From contig CAJXLB010000003.1 of NCBI GenBank assembly GCA_913055905.1, positions 233,632-297,631 of the forward strand: a stretch of DNA of 64,000 nt, written 5' to 3'. The position numbers were made by a program, and so were the translations under genes. The notes below the pieces were generated by a model, which saw only the letters and a program-made list of their open reading frames with translations, was not told the origin of the DNA and searched no databases. This DNA comes from an uncultured Winogradskyella sp. GTDB taxonomy: Bacteria; Bacteroidota; Bacteroidia; Flavobacteriales; Flavobacteriaceae. Each line of letters begins with the position of its first letter. Position 1 is the first letter of the stretch. This document shows positions 42,886 to 52,065 of the stretch, piece by piece.

Positions 42886-44292
42886 ATGAAAATAGAACAA
42901 TTATACACAGGATGCTTGGCTCAAGGCGCCTATTATATAGAATCCGATGGTGAGGTTGCCATCATAGATCCACTGCGCGAAACACAACAATATATTGATA
43001 AGGCCAAGGCCAACAATGCAAAAATTAAGTACATACTTGAAACTCATTTTCATGCAGATTTTGTTTCAGGACATATAGATTTAGCAAGGAAAACAGGTGC
43101 TACCATTGTTTTTGGATCTGCTGCACAAACGGATTATGATATTCATAAGGCAGAAGATGGCGAGATATTAAGGTTAGGAAAAGTTAGTATAAAAGTGCTG
43201 CACACGCCTGGACACACTTTAGAATCCGTCACCTATCTACTTCGCGACGAGAATGGTAAGGACCACGCTATTTTCTCTGGAGACACCCTGTTTTTAGGTG
43301 ATGTTGGAAGACCAGACTTGGCTATTAAATCCGATCTTACAAAGGAAGATTTAGCGGGAATGTTATACGACTCACTCAGAACCAAAATTATGCCCTTAGC
43401 AGATGACGTCATCGTTTACCCAGCCCACGGAGCGGGCTCTGCTTGCGGAAAAAATCTAAGTAAAGAAACTGTAGGTGTACTAGGAGAACAGAAAAAAACG
43501 AACTACGCTTTACGTGAGGATATGACTAAAGCCGAATTTGTAAAAGAAGTATTGGAGGGCATTGCGCCACCACCTCAGTATTTTGCAAAAAATGCCTTGA
43601 TGAATAAAATGGGTTACGAAGCTTTTGATAGCATATTAAAAACAGGCGACAATCCTCTAGACCCAGAAACATTCGAAGCGATTGCCAACCATGAGTCGGC
43701 CTTAGTTTTAGATGTAAGACCACAGTCAGATTACGTCAAAGAGCACATCCCTAATTCTATATTTATTGGGTTAAATGGTCAGTTTGCACCATGGGTCGGT
43801 GCTTTGATTACAGATATTAAACAACCCATTTTATTGGTGGTACCTGAAGGTAAATCTGCCGAAGCGGTGACGCGTTTATCTCGAGTAGGTTATGATAACA
43901 CCTTAGGATATCTTGAAGGAGGTATCGACGCCTGGAAGAAAGCAGGTAAAGAGATTGACAGTTTAGAATCTATTTCAGCAGAGGAATTTGCAGAGAGGGC
44001 AAAGGCCAACAACATTAATATCCTAGATGTGAGAAAGGATGGGGAATATAAGTCAATGCACCTAGAAAATGCACAGCATTTTGCTTTAGATTATATCAAT
44101 GAGCAGATGAATACGATAGATAAGGATAAAAAGTATTATATTCATTGTGCTGGAGGATATAGGTCTGTAATTGCCGCGTCTATTCTAAAAGCTAGAGGAT
44201 TTAACAATCTTGTTGATATTGCAGGAGGTTTCGGCGCTATTAAAAAGACTGATCTACCTACTACGGAATTTGTATGTCCATCAACACTTTAA
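42886..44292 (+). CDS. persulfide dioxygenase-like metallo-beta-lactamase fused to two rhodanese domains
   Basis: A 468-residue protein. The MBL part (about 1-240) has the ETHE1-type ETHFHADFVSGH metal motif, HTPGHTLES, FSGDTLFLGDVGRPDL and YPAHGAGSACG. Rhodanese 1 (about 255-355) has no Cys at the expected loop (VVPEGKSAEA), so it is probably inactive. Rhodanese 2 (about 365-462) has HCAGGYRS with catalytic Cys 421. It should oxidise glutathione- or bacillithiol-persulfide to sulfite and trade sulfane sulfur. It heads a small sulfur operon with its own operator. Confidence 0.93.
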   Translation: MKIEQLYTGCLAQGAYYIESDGEVAIIDPLRETQQYIDKAKANNAKIKYILETHFHADFVSGHIDLARKTGATIVFGSAAQTDYDIHKAEDGEILRLGKVSIKVLHTPGHTLESVTYLLRDENGKDHAIFSGDTLFLGDVGRPDLAIKSDLTKEDLAGMLYDSLRTKIMPLADDVIVYPAHGAGSACGKNLSKETVGVLGEQKKTNYALREDMTKAEFVKEVLEGIAPPPQYFAKNALMNKMGYEAFDSILKTGDNPLDPETFEAIANHESALVLDVRPQSDYVKEHIPNSIFIGLNGQFAPWVGALITDIKQPILLVVPEGKSAEAVTRLSRVGYDNTLGYLEGGIDAWKKAGKEIDSLESISAEEFAERAKANNINILDVRKDGEYKSMHLENAQHFALDYINEQMNTIDKDKKYYIHCAGGYRSVIAASILKARGFNNLVDIAGGFGAIKKTDLPTTEFVCPSTL

Positions 44293-44303
44293 AATTTAAT
44301 ATT

Positions 44304-44519
44304 ATGACTAAAAACATGAGCAACACGGATAAGGGAATACGTGTGGTTGCAGCTGGAGCAGTAGCCCTATTGTATTACTTTGATATTATCGATGGTACAT
44401 TGGCCTATATATTAATGGCTGTAGCTATTATTTTTCTACTTACTAGCCTAATTAGCTTTTGTCCGTTGTACACGGTTTTTGGCATCAGTACATGTAAAAT
44501 AAAAGAACAAAAGAAATGA
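44304..44519 (+). CDS. DUF2892 family small membrane protein
   Basis: A 71-residue protein with two membrane helices and the family motif DKGIRVVAAGAVALLYYF near the start, ending SFCPLYTVFGISTC. This domain is also found fused to the rhodanese YgaP. Here it is separate but lies in the same operon as a rhodanese protein. The start at 44304 avoids an overlapping leader. The stop overlaps the next ATG. Confidence 0.85.
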   Translation: MTKNMSNTDKGIRVVAAGAVALLYYFDIIDGTLAYILMAVAIIFLLTSLISFCPLYTVFGISTCKIKEQKK

Positions 44520-44788
44520 GAACAGCCACGATAGAAGTTCAAAATTTAAAATGTCACGGTTGTGCGAATACCATAAGGACAAATCTTGAAAAGTTAGAGG
44601 GCATCGAAGAGATTTCAGTAGATAATGAGAAGCATCACGTTAGCTTCACCTATTCTAATGACAAATTATTTAACGTTGTTAAGGAAAAATTATCTGCTCT
44701 TGGCTATCCTTCTGTGGACGACCATAATCCTATAACCAAGAAAGCCAAATCGTTCGTAAGCTGTGCTGTTGGTAGAATGAACAGTTAG
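44516..44788 (+). CDS. HMA-domain (heavy-metal-associated) protein
   Basis: A 90-residue protein with a ferredoxin-like HMA fold. The metal or persulfide site is CHGC (C13, C16) in VQNLKCHGCANTIRTNLEKLEG. The ATG overlaps the DUF2892 stop by 4 bp (ATGA). It may carry copper, or handle sulfur in this operon. A C-terminal Cys lies in KSFVSCAVGR. Confidence 0.88.
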   Translation: MRTATIEVQNLKCHGCANTIRTNLEKLEGIEEISVDNEKHHVSFTYSNDKLFNVVKEKLSALGYPSVDDHNPITKKAKSFVSCAVGRMNS

Positions 44789-44807
44789 TCATTTATGAAC
44801 TAAAAAA

Positions 44808-44835
44808 TAAAAGCCTGCAAATGCAGGCTTTTTTT
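44808..44835. terminator. bidirectional terminator between the sulfur operon and clpS
   Basis: Stem AAGCCTGCA / TGCAGGCTT with a 2-nt spacer, an A run to the left and a T run to the right. Confidence 0.85.
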
Positions 44836-45109
44836 ATACTATTTCGGCACTTAAGCCGGCTTGCAGCAACTTTGAACACCTTGGTTTTAAATCCTCATAA
44901 GGCCCTGTTTTAACTGTGCATTTTCCTTTATAGTGTACAATTATAGAGCATTGCTCTGCTTGCTCTGGAGTGTGGTCACAAGCATAGATCAAGGTATCTA
45001 TAACATGGTCAAACGTATTAACATCGTCATTAAATAAGACAATCTCGTTCTGTTTAACCGTTTCTTCTTCAATTAATAATTCTTCTAGCTGTTTTTCCTT
45101 AGTACTCAT
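44834..45109 (-). CDS. clpS: ATP-dependent Clp protease adaptor ClpS
   Basis: A 91-residue adaptor that brings N-degron substrates to ClpAP. The family core VLFNDDVNTFDHVIDTLIYA and the GPYEDLKPRCSKLLQAGLSAEIV tail are present. The start at 45109 (MSTKEK) matches the usual length; a frame with MNKKFA leader (45127) is possible. It is the last gene of the tpiA-prmA-clpS run. Confidence 0.93.
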   Translation of the reverse strand: MSTKEKQLEELLIEEETVKQNEIVLFNDDVNTFDHVIDTLIYACDHTPEQAEQCSIIVHYKGKCTVKTGPYEDLKPRCSKLLQAGLSAEIV

Positions 45110-45169
45110 AGCAAATTTTTTATTCATGTATCTATATAGGATACAACAATTTACATTAAAAATTCTATA

Positions 45170-46006
45170 CTAATTTATAAATTTTAATGAAACCCATTCC
45201 CCTCTTTTCAGAGTTTCGTCCAATTTTAACATACATTTTTCACAATTCTCATTAATGGCCTTTATGTCCTGCTCGTAAAAGCCACTGAGAAACAAAGCTC
45301 CGTTTTCATTTAGCGCCTTGGCATAAATTGGTATGTCCTTTAGTAAAATATTCCGATTGATATTAGCCATGATAATATCATAAGATTTACCCTTAATTAA
45401 CTGGCTATCTCCTTCATAGGCCTTAATATAACTACAGTTATTGCGTTCTATGTTTTCTTTGCTGTTGAGATAACACCAATTGTCAATATCTATAGCGTCA
45501 ATAGCTTTCGCGCCAGCTTTTTCAGCCATGATCGATAAAACACCCGTACCCGAACCCATATCCAAAACTGATTTATCTTTAAAATCATTCTTTAAAATAT
45601 GTTGAATCATCATGTGCGTGGTTTCGTGATGGCCTGTACCAAAACTCATCTTTGGCTCTATAATAATATCAAATTGCGTATTTGGCTTTTCATGAAAAGG
45701 AGCCCTTACCGTAACCCGTTCATCTACTGTAATTGGATTAAAGCTTCGCTCCCATTCTTCATTCCAGTTGGTTTGCTCTATTTCCTTAAACTCATACGTT
45801 ATTTTGAACTCGAAAGATTTTAAAATTTCAATTCCGTTTAAAATGAAGGCATTCCAATTTGCTTTCGGAATATAAGCCATAACGCCGTCATCCGTTTCAA
45901 CAAAACTTTCAAAACCAGCGAACCCAAGCTCAGCAATCAATATTTCTGAACCCGGCTGAAGCGGTTCTACCTTAAAGTCATAACCTATGTAAATATTTTG
46001 GGCCAC
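45170..46006 (-). CDS. prmA: ribosomal protein L11 methyltransferase PrmA
   Basis: A 278-residue SAM-dependent methyltransferase. The GTGHHETTHMMIQHIL and DMGSGTGVLSIMAEKAGA (SAM motif I) segments, and ANINRNILLKDIP, are the PrmA core. It trimethylates L11 lysines and the N-terminus. The start is GTG; it overlaps the tpiA TAG stop by one nucleotide (TAGTG), so translation is coupled. Confidence 0.93.
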   Translation of the reverse strand: MAQNIYIGYDFKVEPLQPGSEILIAELGFAGFESFVETDDGVMAYIPKANWNAFILNGIEILKSFEFKITYEFKEIEQTNWNEEWERSFNPITVDERVTVRAPFHEKPNTQFDIIIEPKMSFGTGHHETTHMMIQHILKNDFKDKSVLDMGSGTGVLSIMAEKAGAKAIDAIDIDNWCYLNSKENIERNNCSYIKAYEGDSQLIKGKSYDIIMANINRNILLKDIPIYAKALNENGALFLSGFYEQDIKAINENCEKCMLKLDETLKRGEWVSLKFIN

Positions 46007-46755
46007 TAAAATGAATTTACGATGGCGAAAAAATCTTCTGCCTTAAGAGAGGCGCCTCCAATTAAGCCGCCATCAACGTCGGGTTTTGAAAAGATTTCTC
46101 TGGCATTATTGGGCTTAACACTACCTCCATAAAGTATAGACACTGATTCTGCAGTCTCGTTTCCATATTTTTGAGCCAACGTTTTTCTAATAAAAGCATG
46201 CATCTCTTGTGCCTGCTCTGGTGTTGCAGTTTCACCTGTTCCTATTGCCCAAACAGGCTCGTAAGCTAAAATAATATCCTTGTAAGCAGCATCATTGAGA
46301 TGGAAAAGGGCGTTTTTGATTTGGCTTTCAACCACAGCTTGTTCATTACCAGCTTTACGATCAGATAATTCTTCGCCAAAACAGAAAATAACACGCATGT
46401 CGTGCGCTAATGCGGCATCAACTTTCTTGGCTAAGGCTTCATCCGTCTCATTAAAATAGGCTCTGCGTTCACTATGGCCAAGAATAACGGTTTGTATTCC
46501 AATACTTTTTAACATACCTGCGCTGATTTCACCCGTGTAGGCTCCATTCTCTGCATAATGCATGTTTTGGGCAATAACTTCAATTTCTGTTTGTTTGGTC
46601 GATTGAAAGGCATGCCACAAGTTGGTATATGTAGGCGCTATCATAACTTCTGCATTTGAGACTTTTGTCTGCCGTTTTAAGTCTGCTATTAAAGATTCTG
46701 TTTGAATAAGTCCGTTATTCATTTTCCAGTTACCTGCAACAATCTGCTTTCTCAT
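46006..46755 (-). CDS. tpiA: triosephosphate isomerase
   Basis: A 249-residue TIM barrel enzyme of glycolysis. Catalytic residues are visible: K (GNWKMN), H (GHSERR) and E (AYEPVWAIGTG). The phosphate loop GGSVKPNNAREI and GLIGGASLK follow. Normal length. A promoter box (46793-46800) precedes it. Confidence 0.96.
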   Translation of the reverse strand: MRKQIVAGNWKMNNGLIQTESLIADLKRQTKVSNAEVMIAPTYTNLWHAFQSTKQTEIEVIAQNMHYAENGAYTGEISAGMLKSIGIQTVILGHSERRAYFNETDEALAKKVDAALAHDMRVIFCFGEELSDRKAGNEQAVVESQIKNALFHLNDAAYKDIILAYEPVWAIGTGETATPEQAQEMHAFIRKTLAQKYGNETAESVSILYGGSVKPNNAREIFSKPDVDGGLIGGASLKAEDFFAIVNSF

Positions 46756-46792
46756 AATTATGTAGTTATTGGGTTGAATTAAAATTTGTTTA

Positions 46793-46800
46793 CAAAAATA
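46793..46800 (-). promoter_or_regulatory. -7 promoter box for tpiA
   Basis: The minus strand reads TATTTTTG, an exact TAnnTTTG match, 37 nt before the ATG. Confidence 0.5.
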
Positions 46801-46842
46801 AGGTAATAAAAACCAATTGAAATTGATAAAAGTCAGGTGCGT

Positions 46843-47883
46843 TTAAACAAGTTTTACCCTTGGGTCTAGCCAGGCATAAACAAAATCAACTAAAATATTA
46901 ATGGTTATAAATATTATGGCTACAACCAACACGGCACCCATGATTACCGGTAAGTCTAAGGTGTTTAATGCATTAACGATTTCTTTGCCCAAGCCGTTCC
47001 AACCAAATATGTACTCCACAAAAACGGCACCTGCCAGCATGGAGGCAAACCAACCAGAAATAGCTGTTACAACTGGGTTTAACGCATTTTTTATAGCATG
47101 CCGCCACAATATATTAAATTCACTTAGGCCTTTGGCTCGTGCTGTCCTTATGTAATCCTCGCTCAAAACATCCAATAACGAATTGCGCATTAATTGAATG
47201 ATAACAGCCAACGGTCGTATTCCTAATACAACGGCAGGAAGGATAAGGTTCTTCCATTGTAGCGTCATCTGCTCTCCAAAATCATCCAATTCATATAAAC
47301 TACCTGTCATTTCAAGATTTGTAAATTCGTGAAGTACAAAGCCAAACAGCCATGCAAATAAAATGGCACTAAAAAAGGATGGCACGCTCATGCCAAAAGT
47401 ACTGAAGACTTGTATGGTCTTATCCACCCAAGAGTCTTTTTGTAGTGCCGAAATAATTCCGAATAAAACACCTAATATTACCGCTATGACAATGGCCGCT
47501 ATCGCCAATACAAATGTATTAGGTAGTGTTTCTCCAATGACCTCGGTTACCTTTTTACCTTGCTTTGTAAACGATTCCCTGAGGTATGGTGCTTTTATTA
47601 CGACTTCGGTCGCTCCTATGGAAAATAACCGACGAGCTGTATATTTATTTGAGCCTAAGGACGTGTAGTGCCCATCAACGTCTAGATGAACTGAAAGTGG
47701 TGATAAATCGTTGAGATAATAAAAATATTGGGTAATTACGGGTTTATCAAATCCATATTTTTTCTTCACGGCCTCAACTTGGGCCGCTGTTTGGTTTTGC
47801 CCTAACATCATTTTAGCAGGATCGCCGGGCAATACATTGAATAAAAAGAAAATAACGGTTACCACTCCAAATAGAGTGAGCAA
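46843..47883 (-). CDS. ABC transporter permease (DppB/OppB family)
   Basis: A permease of at least 346 residues with about six membrane helices. The opening FFLFNVLPGDPAKMMLG and the late YIRTARAKGLSEFNILWRHAIKNAL (EAA loop) are hallmarks. The start is uncertain: the frame stays open up to the preceding stop (TAG, 47959-47961), and residues coded upstream (VILGYLLHKLFYALL) look like the missing start of helix 1. Yet no ATG, GTG or TTG lies there except a TTG at 47883. An ATT at 47919 may be used, or a frameshift may hide an upstream ATG. Partner genes are not in this cluster. Confidence 0.85.
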   Translation of the reverse strand: MLTLFGVVTVIFFLFNVLPGDPAKMMLGQNQTAAQVEAVKKKYGFDKPVITQYFYYLNDLSPLSVHLDVDGHYTSLGSNKYTARRLFSIGATEVVIKAPYLRESFTKQGKKVTEVIGETLPNTFVLAIAAIVIAVILGVLFGIISALQKDSWVDKTIQVFSTFGMSVPSFFSAILFAWLFGFVLHEFTNLEMTGSLYELDDFGEQMTLQWKNLILPAVVLGIRPLAVIIQLMRNSLLDVLSEDYIRTARAKGLSEFNILWRHAIKNALNPVVTAISGWFASMLAGAVFVEYIFGWNGLGKEIVNALNTLDLPVIMGAVLVVAIIFITINILVDFVYAWLDPRVKLV

Positions 47884-47958
47884 GGCGTAAAATAATTTAT
47901 GTAATAAATATCCTAAAATAACACGTTGACTATTTGGATTCGCTGATTGAGCATGGCG

Positions 47959-49053
47959 CTATAATTTGATTTCATCAATATCGTTCCAGTGTTTCTTTTG
48001 CATTACAGTACCCTCCTGAAGCAGAACAATACCAGGATTAGATCTAACTATGGTCTTTATAACTTTTTCATCACAGAGGTAAAAATCAAAATTAAGGTCA
48101 TAGTCCAATTTCAATTGACGCTTATCTTGTTCGCCAGAGGAGGTTAAACCAATTACGGTGTAGCCATTTTCTCGGGCCTCATCTGTGAATGCCTTGAGCT
48201 TAGCCACTCCATCTAACTCTGCATCTGGAATACTATAAATAGCCACTATAATCAATCGAGGCTCGTTTAAAAATGTTGATGTTAGATCTTCATCATTCGC
48301 TTCAATTGAAAAATCTTGAATTGGAGGTACGTAACCTTCGTCAATCAATTTTGTTTCTACACCTACATAGTCGCCATCGACATTTGGATAGCTTCCGTTG
48401 GTTACGAAGGTTTGTTCTTCTCCGTTCACCATGAATGTCCACGTGTATTCTGTCACAGGTTTGGGAGCATCTTCTGGAATTTCCATTTGCTCTTGGATAT
48501 TTTTTCCTATAGCGTATGCCCTAAAATCTATGGCCGGAAGATGCATCAATACGTGGTAGGCAAACCACAGCGACAGCACAAAACTTACTAGCGCAATAAG
48601 CGTGTTAGGAAGTTTAGAGAAAATAGGTTTAATATACGATATGCCTCTAACGAGAATGAGTATAAAGAAGAGGAGCACGACATCCTTGGTAAAACTTTCC
48701 CAAGGTGTTAGTTTAAGTGCATCTCCAAAACAGCCGCAGTCCTTAACCTTATCAAAGTAAGCCGAGTAAAAGGTTAAAAATGTAAAAAACACTATCATGG
48801 CCAAAAGGCTATAGACCGTAAACTTGACCTGATAACCAAGGAGCAAAAACACACCTAAAACCACCTCAAACACCACCACAAATACTGAAATGGCCAACGC
48901 ATACGGAATTAGAAACTCTAAGTTTAGAACATCGGCCCCGAAATACTCCTGTAGCTTATAGGAAAACCCTAACGGATCGTTGAGTTTAATAAAACCAGAT
49001 ATAATAAATAATACACCAACAAAAATTCTACTGAGCTGTACGAATAGGTTCAT
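47959..49053 (-). CDS. DoxX-like membrane protein with C-terminal thioredoxin-like domain (BT_3928 family)
   Basis: A 364-residue protein. The N-terminal DoxX-type part (about 1-160) has four to five helices and the conserved Cys segment DKVKDCGCFGDALKLTPWESF. The C-terminal region (about 215-364) has a thioredoxin-like fold without the CxxC site (IVAIYSIPDAELDGV). Its function is not established; a redox or quinone role is suggested by the Cys pair. It lies 22 bp after the DUF1599 gene and ahead of the permease. Confidence 0.85.
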   Translation of the reverse strand: MNLFVQLSRIFVGVLFIISGFIKLNDPLGFSYKLQEYFGADVLNLEFLIPYALAISVFVVVFEVVLGVFLLLGYQVKFTVYSLLAMIVFFTFLTFYSAYFDKVKDCGCFGDALKLTPWESFTKDVVLLFFILILVRGISYIKPIFSKLPNTLIALVSFVLSLWFAYHVLMHLPAIDFRAYAIGKNIQEQMEIPEDAPKPVTEYTWTFMVNGEEQTFVTNGSYPNVDGDYVGVETKLIDEGYVPPIQDFSIEANDEDLTSTFLNEPRLIIVAIYSIPDAELDGVAKLKAFTDEARENGYTVIGLTSSGEQDKRQLKLDYDLNFDFYLCDEKVIKTIVRSNPGIVLLQEGTVMQKKHWNDIDEIKL

Positions 49054-49075
49054 TATATTGAATTAGAGTTTTGAA

Positions 49076-49615
49076 TTAGTCTTCATTAAGATGTATTAGG
49101 GCAAAAACCGCATAATTTATGATGTCCTGGTAATTAGCGTCTATACCTTCACTAACCATGGTCTTCCCGGCGTTATCCTCAATCTGTTTTACTCTCAACA
49201 ATTTTTGAAGAATCAAATCCGTTAAGGAGCTTACTCGCATATCTCGCCAAGCTTCACCATAATCGTGATTTTTATCCAACATAAGCTTCTTGGTCAAGGC
49301 AATCTTTTCATCATATAATGCTGTTGCTTCCTTTGCCTCTAAATCTGGCTGCTCTACCACACCTTTATCAATTTGAATGAGTCCCATGACACAGTAATTG
49401 ATTATGCCTATAAATTCACTCCTTTCGTCTTCGTCCACTTTTCTAACCTCATTTTCCTGTAGACTCCTTATGCGTTGTGCCTTTATAAAAATTTGGTCGG
49501 TCAGAGATGGTAACCTTAAAATACGCCAAGCACAGCCATAATCGCTCATTTTTTTGATAAAAAGTTTGCGGCACCGATCTATCACGGCATCATATTGAGC
49601 AGAAGTATTTTGCAT
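49076..49615 (-). CDS. DUF1599 duplicated-domain protein
   Basis: A 179-residue cytosolic protein made of two repeats: CRKLFIKKMSDYGCAWRILR / SLTDQIFIKAQRIR and TKKLMLDKNHDYGEAWRDMR / SLTDLILQKLLRVKQ. Each repeat ends with an IINYCV or IINYAV segment. The DUF1599 family occurs in Bacteroidota and has no known function; its helical pattern recalls all-alpha NTP pyrophosphatases, but the metal-binding EExxE is not obvious. It heads the DoxX cluster. Confidence 0.85.
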   Translation of the reverse strand: MQNTSAQYDAVIDRCRKLFIKKMSDYGCAWRILRLPSLTDQIFIKAQRIRSLQENEVRKVDEDERSEFIGIINYCVMGLIQIDKGVVEQPDLEAKEATALYDEKIALTKKLMLDKNHDYGEAWRDMRVSSLTDLILQKLLRVKQIEDNAGKTMVSEGIDANYQDIINYAVFALIHLNED

Positions 49616-49710
49616 CTAATCCATTAAAATTTGCGTAAATTTCGCATAAATAAATTAGAAGTTCAAAGTTTAAGGTTTAAAGTTTATGACCTTAAATCCC
49701 TAAATAGATT

Positions 49711-50544
49711 ATGACTATAAACTGCAACGGTCAACTTATAGATTTATCCCAACCCAAGGTTATGGGTATTCTTAATGTAACGCCAGATTCATTTTATGAT
49801 GGAGGCTCCTATAAAAACGAATCGGATATTTTAGCCCAAGTGGAGAACATGCTTAATGAAGGTGCTACATTTATAGATATTGGAGGATACAGCTCTAGGC
49901 CTGGTGCAGACTTTGTATCGGAAGATGAAGAATTACAACGCGTCATTCCCATTACAGAGCTTATCCTTAAGCATTTTCCGCATGCCATAATTTCAATAGA
50001 CACGTTTAGGAGCAAGGTGGCTGAGGCTTCTATTGCTGCTGGTGCGGCACTAATTAACGATATATCTGGAGGACATTTAGATAAAGAAATGCTTACTACC
50101 GTTGGGCAATTGAGCGTCCCTTATATTATGATGCATATGAGGGGAACCCCTAAGACCATGCAAAAATTAACGGTTTATGAGGATTTGACTAAAGAGGTTT
50201 TATCTTATTTTGGAGAGCGTATCGCTCAAGCGCATAATGCCCAAATTAAGGATATCATTATTGATCCTGGATTTGGTTTTGCAAAGACACTTGAGCAGAA
50301 TTACGAACTTTTGAATAAGCTAGAGTTGCTGCAAATTACAGAAAAACCCATTCTAAGTGGTGTTTCTAGAAAATCGATGATTTATAAACCTTTAAAAACA
50401 AATGCTCAGAATGCACTTAATGGTACAACTGCAATTCATATGGTCTGCCTGCAAAAAGGGTCTTCCATTTTAAGGGTACATGATGTTAAAGAAGCCATGG
50501 AGTGTGTTACATTATTTAACCAAATCAATCCCCAGAACCCATGA
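49711..50544 (+). CDS. folP: dihydropteroate synthase
   Basis: A 277-residue TIM barrel enzyme of folate synthesis, target of sulfonamides. GILNVTPDSFYDGGSY, FIDIGGYSSRPGA, ISIDTFRSKVA, YIMMHMRGTP and IIDPGFGFAKT are all family motifs. The pABA-site and pterin-site residues appear normal. The stop TGA overlaps the ATG of the next gene (ATGA). Confidence 0.96.
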   Translation: MTINCNGQLIDLSQPKVMGILNVTPDSFYDGGSYKNESDILAQVENMLNEGATFIDIGGYSSRPGADFVSEDEELQRVIPITELILKHFPHAIISIDTFRSKVAEASIAAGAALINDISGGHLDKEMLTTVGQLSVPYIMMHMRGTPKTMQKLTVYEDLTKEVLSYFGERIAQAHNAQIKDIIIDPGFGFAKTLEQNYELLNKLELLQITEKPILSGVSRKSMIYKPLKTNAQNALNGTTAIHMVCLQKGSSILRVHDVKEAMECVTLFNQINPQNP

Positions 50545-51230
50545 AACCCTACTTCTGCCTAATTTTGTGTTTCATTCTTTTCACTTGTAACAATGAGCGC
50601 AGCGTGCTTCTACCCGAAATCCAAAGTGCTACCACCGCTGAAGTTCTCGATGTGTCTGCAGCCTATATTTTTTATGATGAAACACAAGAAGATTCTACGC
50701 TCTTAAATCGCAAAAACTTAATTAGCACTACCAATTGGTTAGTAAATGTTGATAAGCGACTAAGTCTAAGACAAGTTATTCCGCACCTTAAGTTCCTCCT
50801 CAACAAAAAAAGAAATGCAAAAATGCATAAAAATGAAAATGCCAAGAACTATTTTACATGCAACAATTTAGAGACGAATACCCTTGGATTTATTGAATTT
50901 ACCAAGGTGAATTACAAAAAGGAAAATCCTGATTTCATAGAGTCAAGTAAAAATAATCTAGACCAATACCTCATCTTAAAAATTAAGGAGGACAAAACAA
51001 TAATCTTAATCAAGGTTGTGCAGGACATCAAAACTGAAATTGCCGAAGGTCCATTTCTTAACAACCTCACCGAATTTAAATCAGAACTATTAGCTGCAGA
51101 GGAGGATGAGATAATTCTATTTTTTGATGAAGACCTAAGCTTCCAAGATTATATAGATGTAAAACACTTTTTCAGTCTTCCGGCCAATAATCAATTTAAG
51201 GTTTCTGAAAACGAATACCTATTTCCTTAA
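50541..51230 (+). CDS. lipoprotein of unknown function, coupled to folP
   Basis: A 229-residue lipoprotein (signal peptide MKPYFCLILCFILFTC). The mature part is rich in Lys, Asn, Glu and Asp, with no recognised family. It overlaps folP by 4 bp, so it is translated with it, and it precedes cdaA by 47 bp. Its place between folP and cdaA gives no clear clue to its role. Confidence 0.75.
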   Translation: MKPYFCLILCFILFTCNNERSVLLPEIQSATTAEVLDVSAAYIFYDETQEDSTLLNRKNLISTTNWLVNVDKRLSLRQVIPHLKFLLNKKRNAKMHKNENAKNYFTCNNLETNTLGFIEFTKVNYKKENPDFIESSKNNLDQYLILKIKEDKTIILIKVVQDIKTEIAEGPFLNNLTEFKSELLAAEEDEIILFFDEDLSFQDYIDVKHFFSLPANNQFKVSENEYLFP

Positions 51231-51277
51231 TAGGCCTATACCCATTTATTTTTTTAAATTAGCAAAAAGCCTAGACC

Positions 51278-52060
51278 TTGGACAACTTACAACTTTGGGA
51301 TTTTAGATTCATCGATTTTGTTGATGTCTTTCTGGTGGCCATTCTTCTCTATTACATCTACCGATTGGTACGAGGTACAGTTGCCGTTAATATTTTTATT
51401 GGTATTCTCATTATCTACTTTGCCTGGAGACTCACCGATTACCTTAACATGTACATGCTCTATAGCATTTTTGATGGTTTTATGAAGGTTGGTATCATTG
51501 CGTTGATTGTTGTCTTTCAGCCAGAAATACGGAAATTCCTTCTCTTGGTTGGGTCGACGAATATTGCCTCCAAAAAGGGACTTTTTAAAAACTTTAAGTT
51601 CTTAAAAAACGAAGACCAGACCTCAACAGATGTAGAAGCTATTGTGAAAGCTTGCACTAAAATGGCTGCCTCGAATACAGGAGCATTAATTGTCATTGAG
51701 CGGAACAATAACCTCGATTTCTTGACCAATACAGGAGATGAAATGAATATTCTTGTTTCCCAGCCCATAATAGAAAGTATCTTTTTTAAAAATAGCCCAC
51801 TACATGACGGCGCCATTATTGTTGATAACAACATCGTTAAGGCCACTCGAGTAATTCTTCCTGTTAACAATGAAAAGAATATCCCAGCCCGTTTTGGATT
51901 GCGCCACCGAGCCGCTGTTGGCATCACTGAAAAAACGGATGCCTTGGCTTTGGTTGTAAGTGAAGAATCTGGTCAAATTTCTTACTTAAAAAATGGCGAA
52001 TTTGTGATTTTTAAAGATACGGATGAGCTGATAGAAAAAATTAAAGAGGACTTAGCCTAA
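51278..52060 (+). CDS. cdaA: diadenylate cyclase CdaA
   Basis: A 260-residue membrane-bound enzyme that makes c-di-AMP from two ATP. Three N-terminal helices (about 12-75) precede the DAC domain with the catalytic SPLHDGAIIVDNN and GLRHRAAVGI motifs (about 170-215). The start is TTG: no ATG lies in frame before the first helix. c-di-AMP controls potassium and osmotic balance in other bacteria. Two DUF3667 genes follow within 10 bp. Confidence 0.94.
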   Translation: MDNLQLWDFRFIDFVDVFLVAILLYYIYRLVRGTVAVNIFIGILIIYFAWRLTDYLNMYMLYSIFDGFMKVGIIALIVVFQPEIRKFLLLVGSTNIASKKGLFKNFKFLKNEDQTSTDVEAIVKACTKMAASNTGALIVIERNNNLDFLTNTGDEMNILVSQPIIESIFFKNSPLHDGAIIVDNNIVKATRVILPVNNEKNIPARFGLRHRAAVGITEKTDALALVVSEESGQISYLKNGEFVIFKDTDELIEKIKEDLA

Positions 52061-52065
52061 ATGCC

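Noticed and set aside
46843-47883. calling the permease gene a pseudogene
   Set aside because: All permease helices and the EAA loop are intact; only the start codon is unclear.
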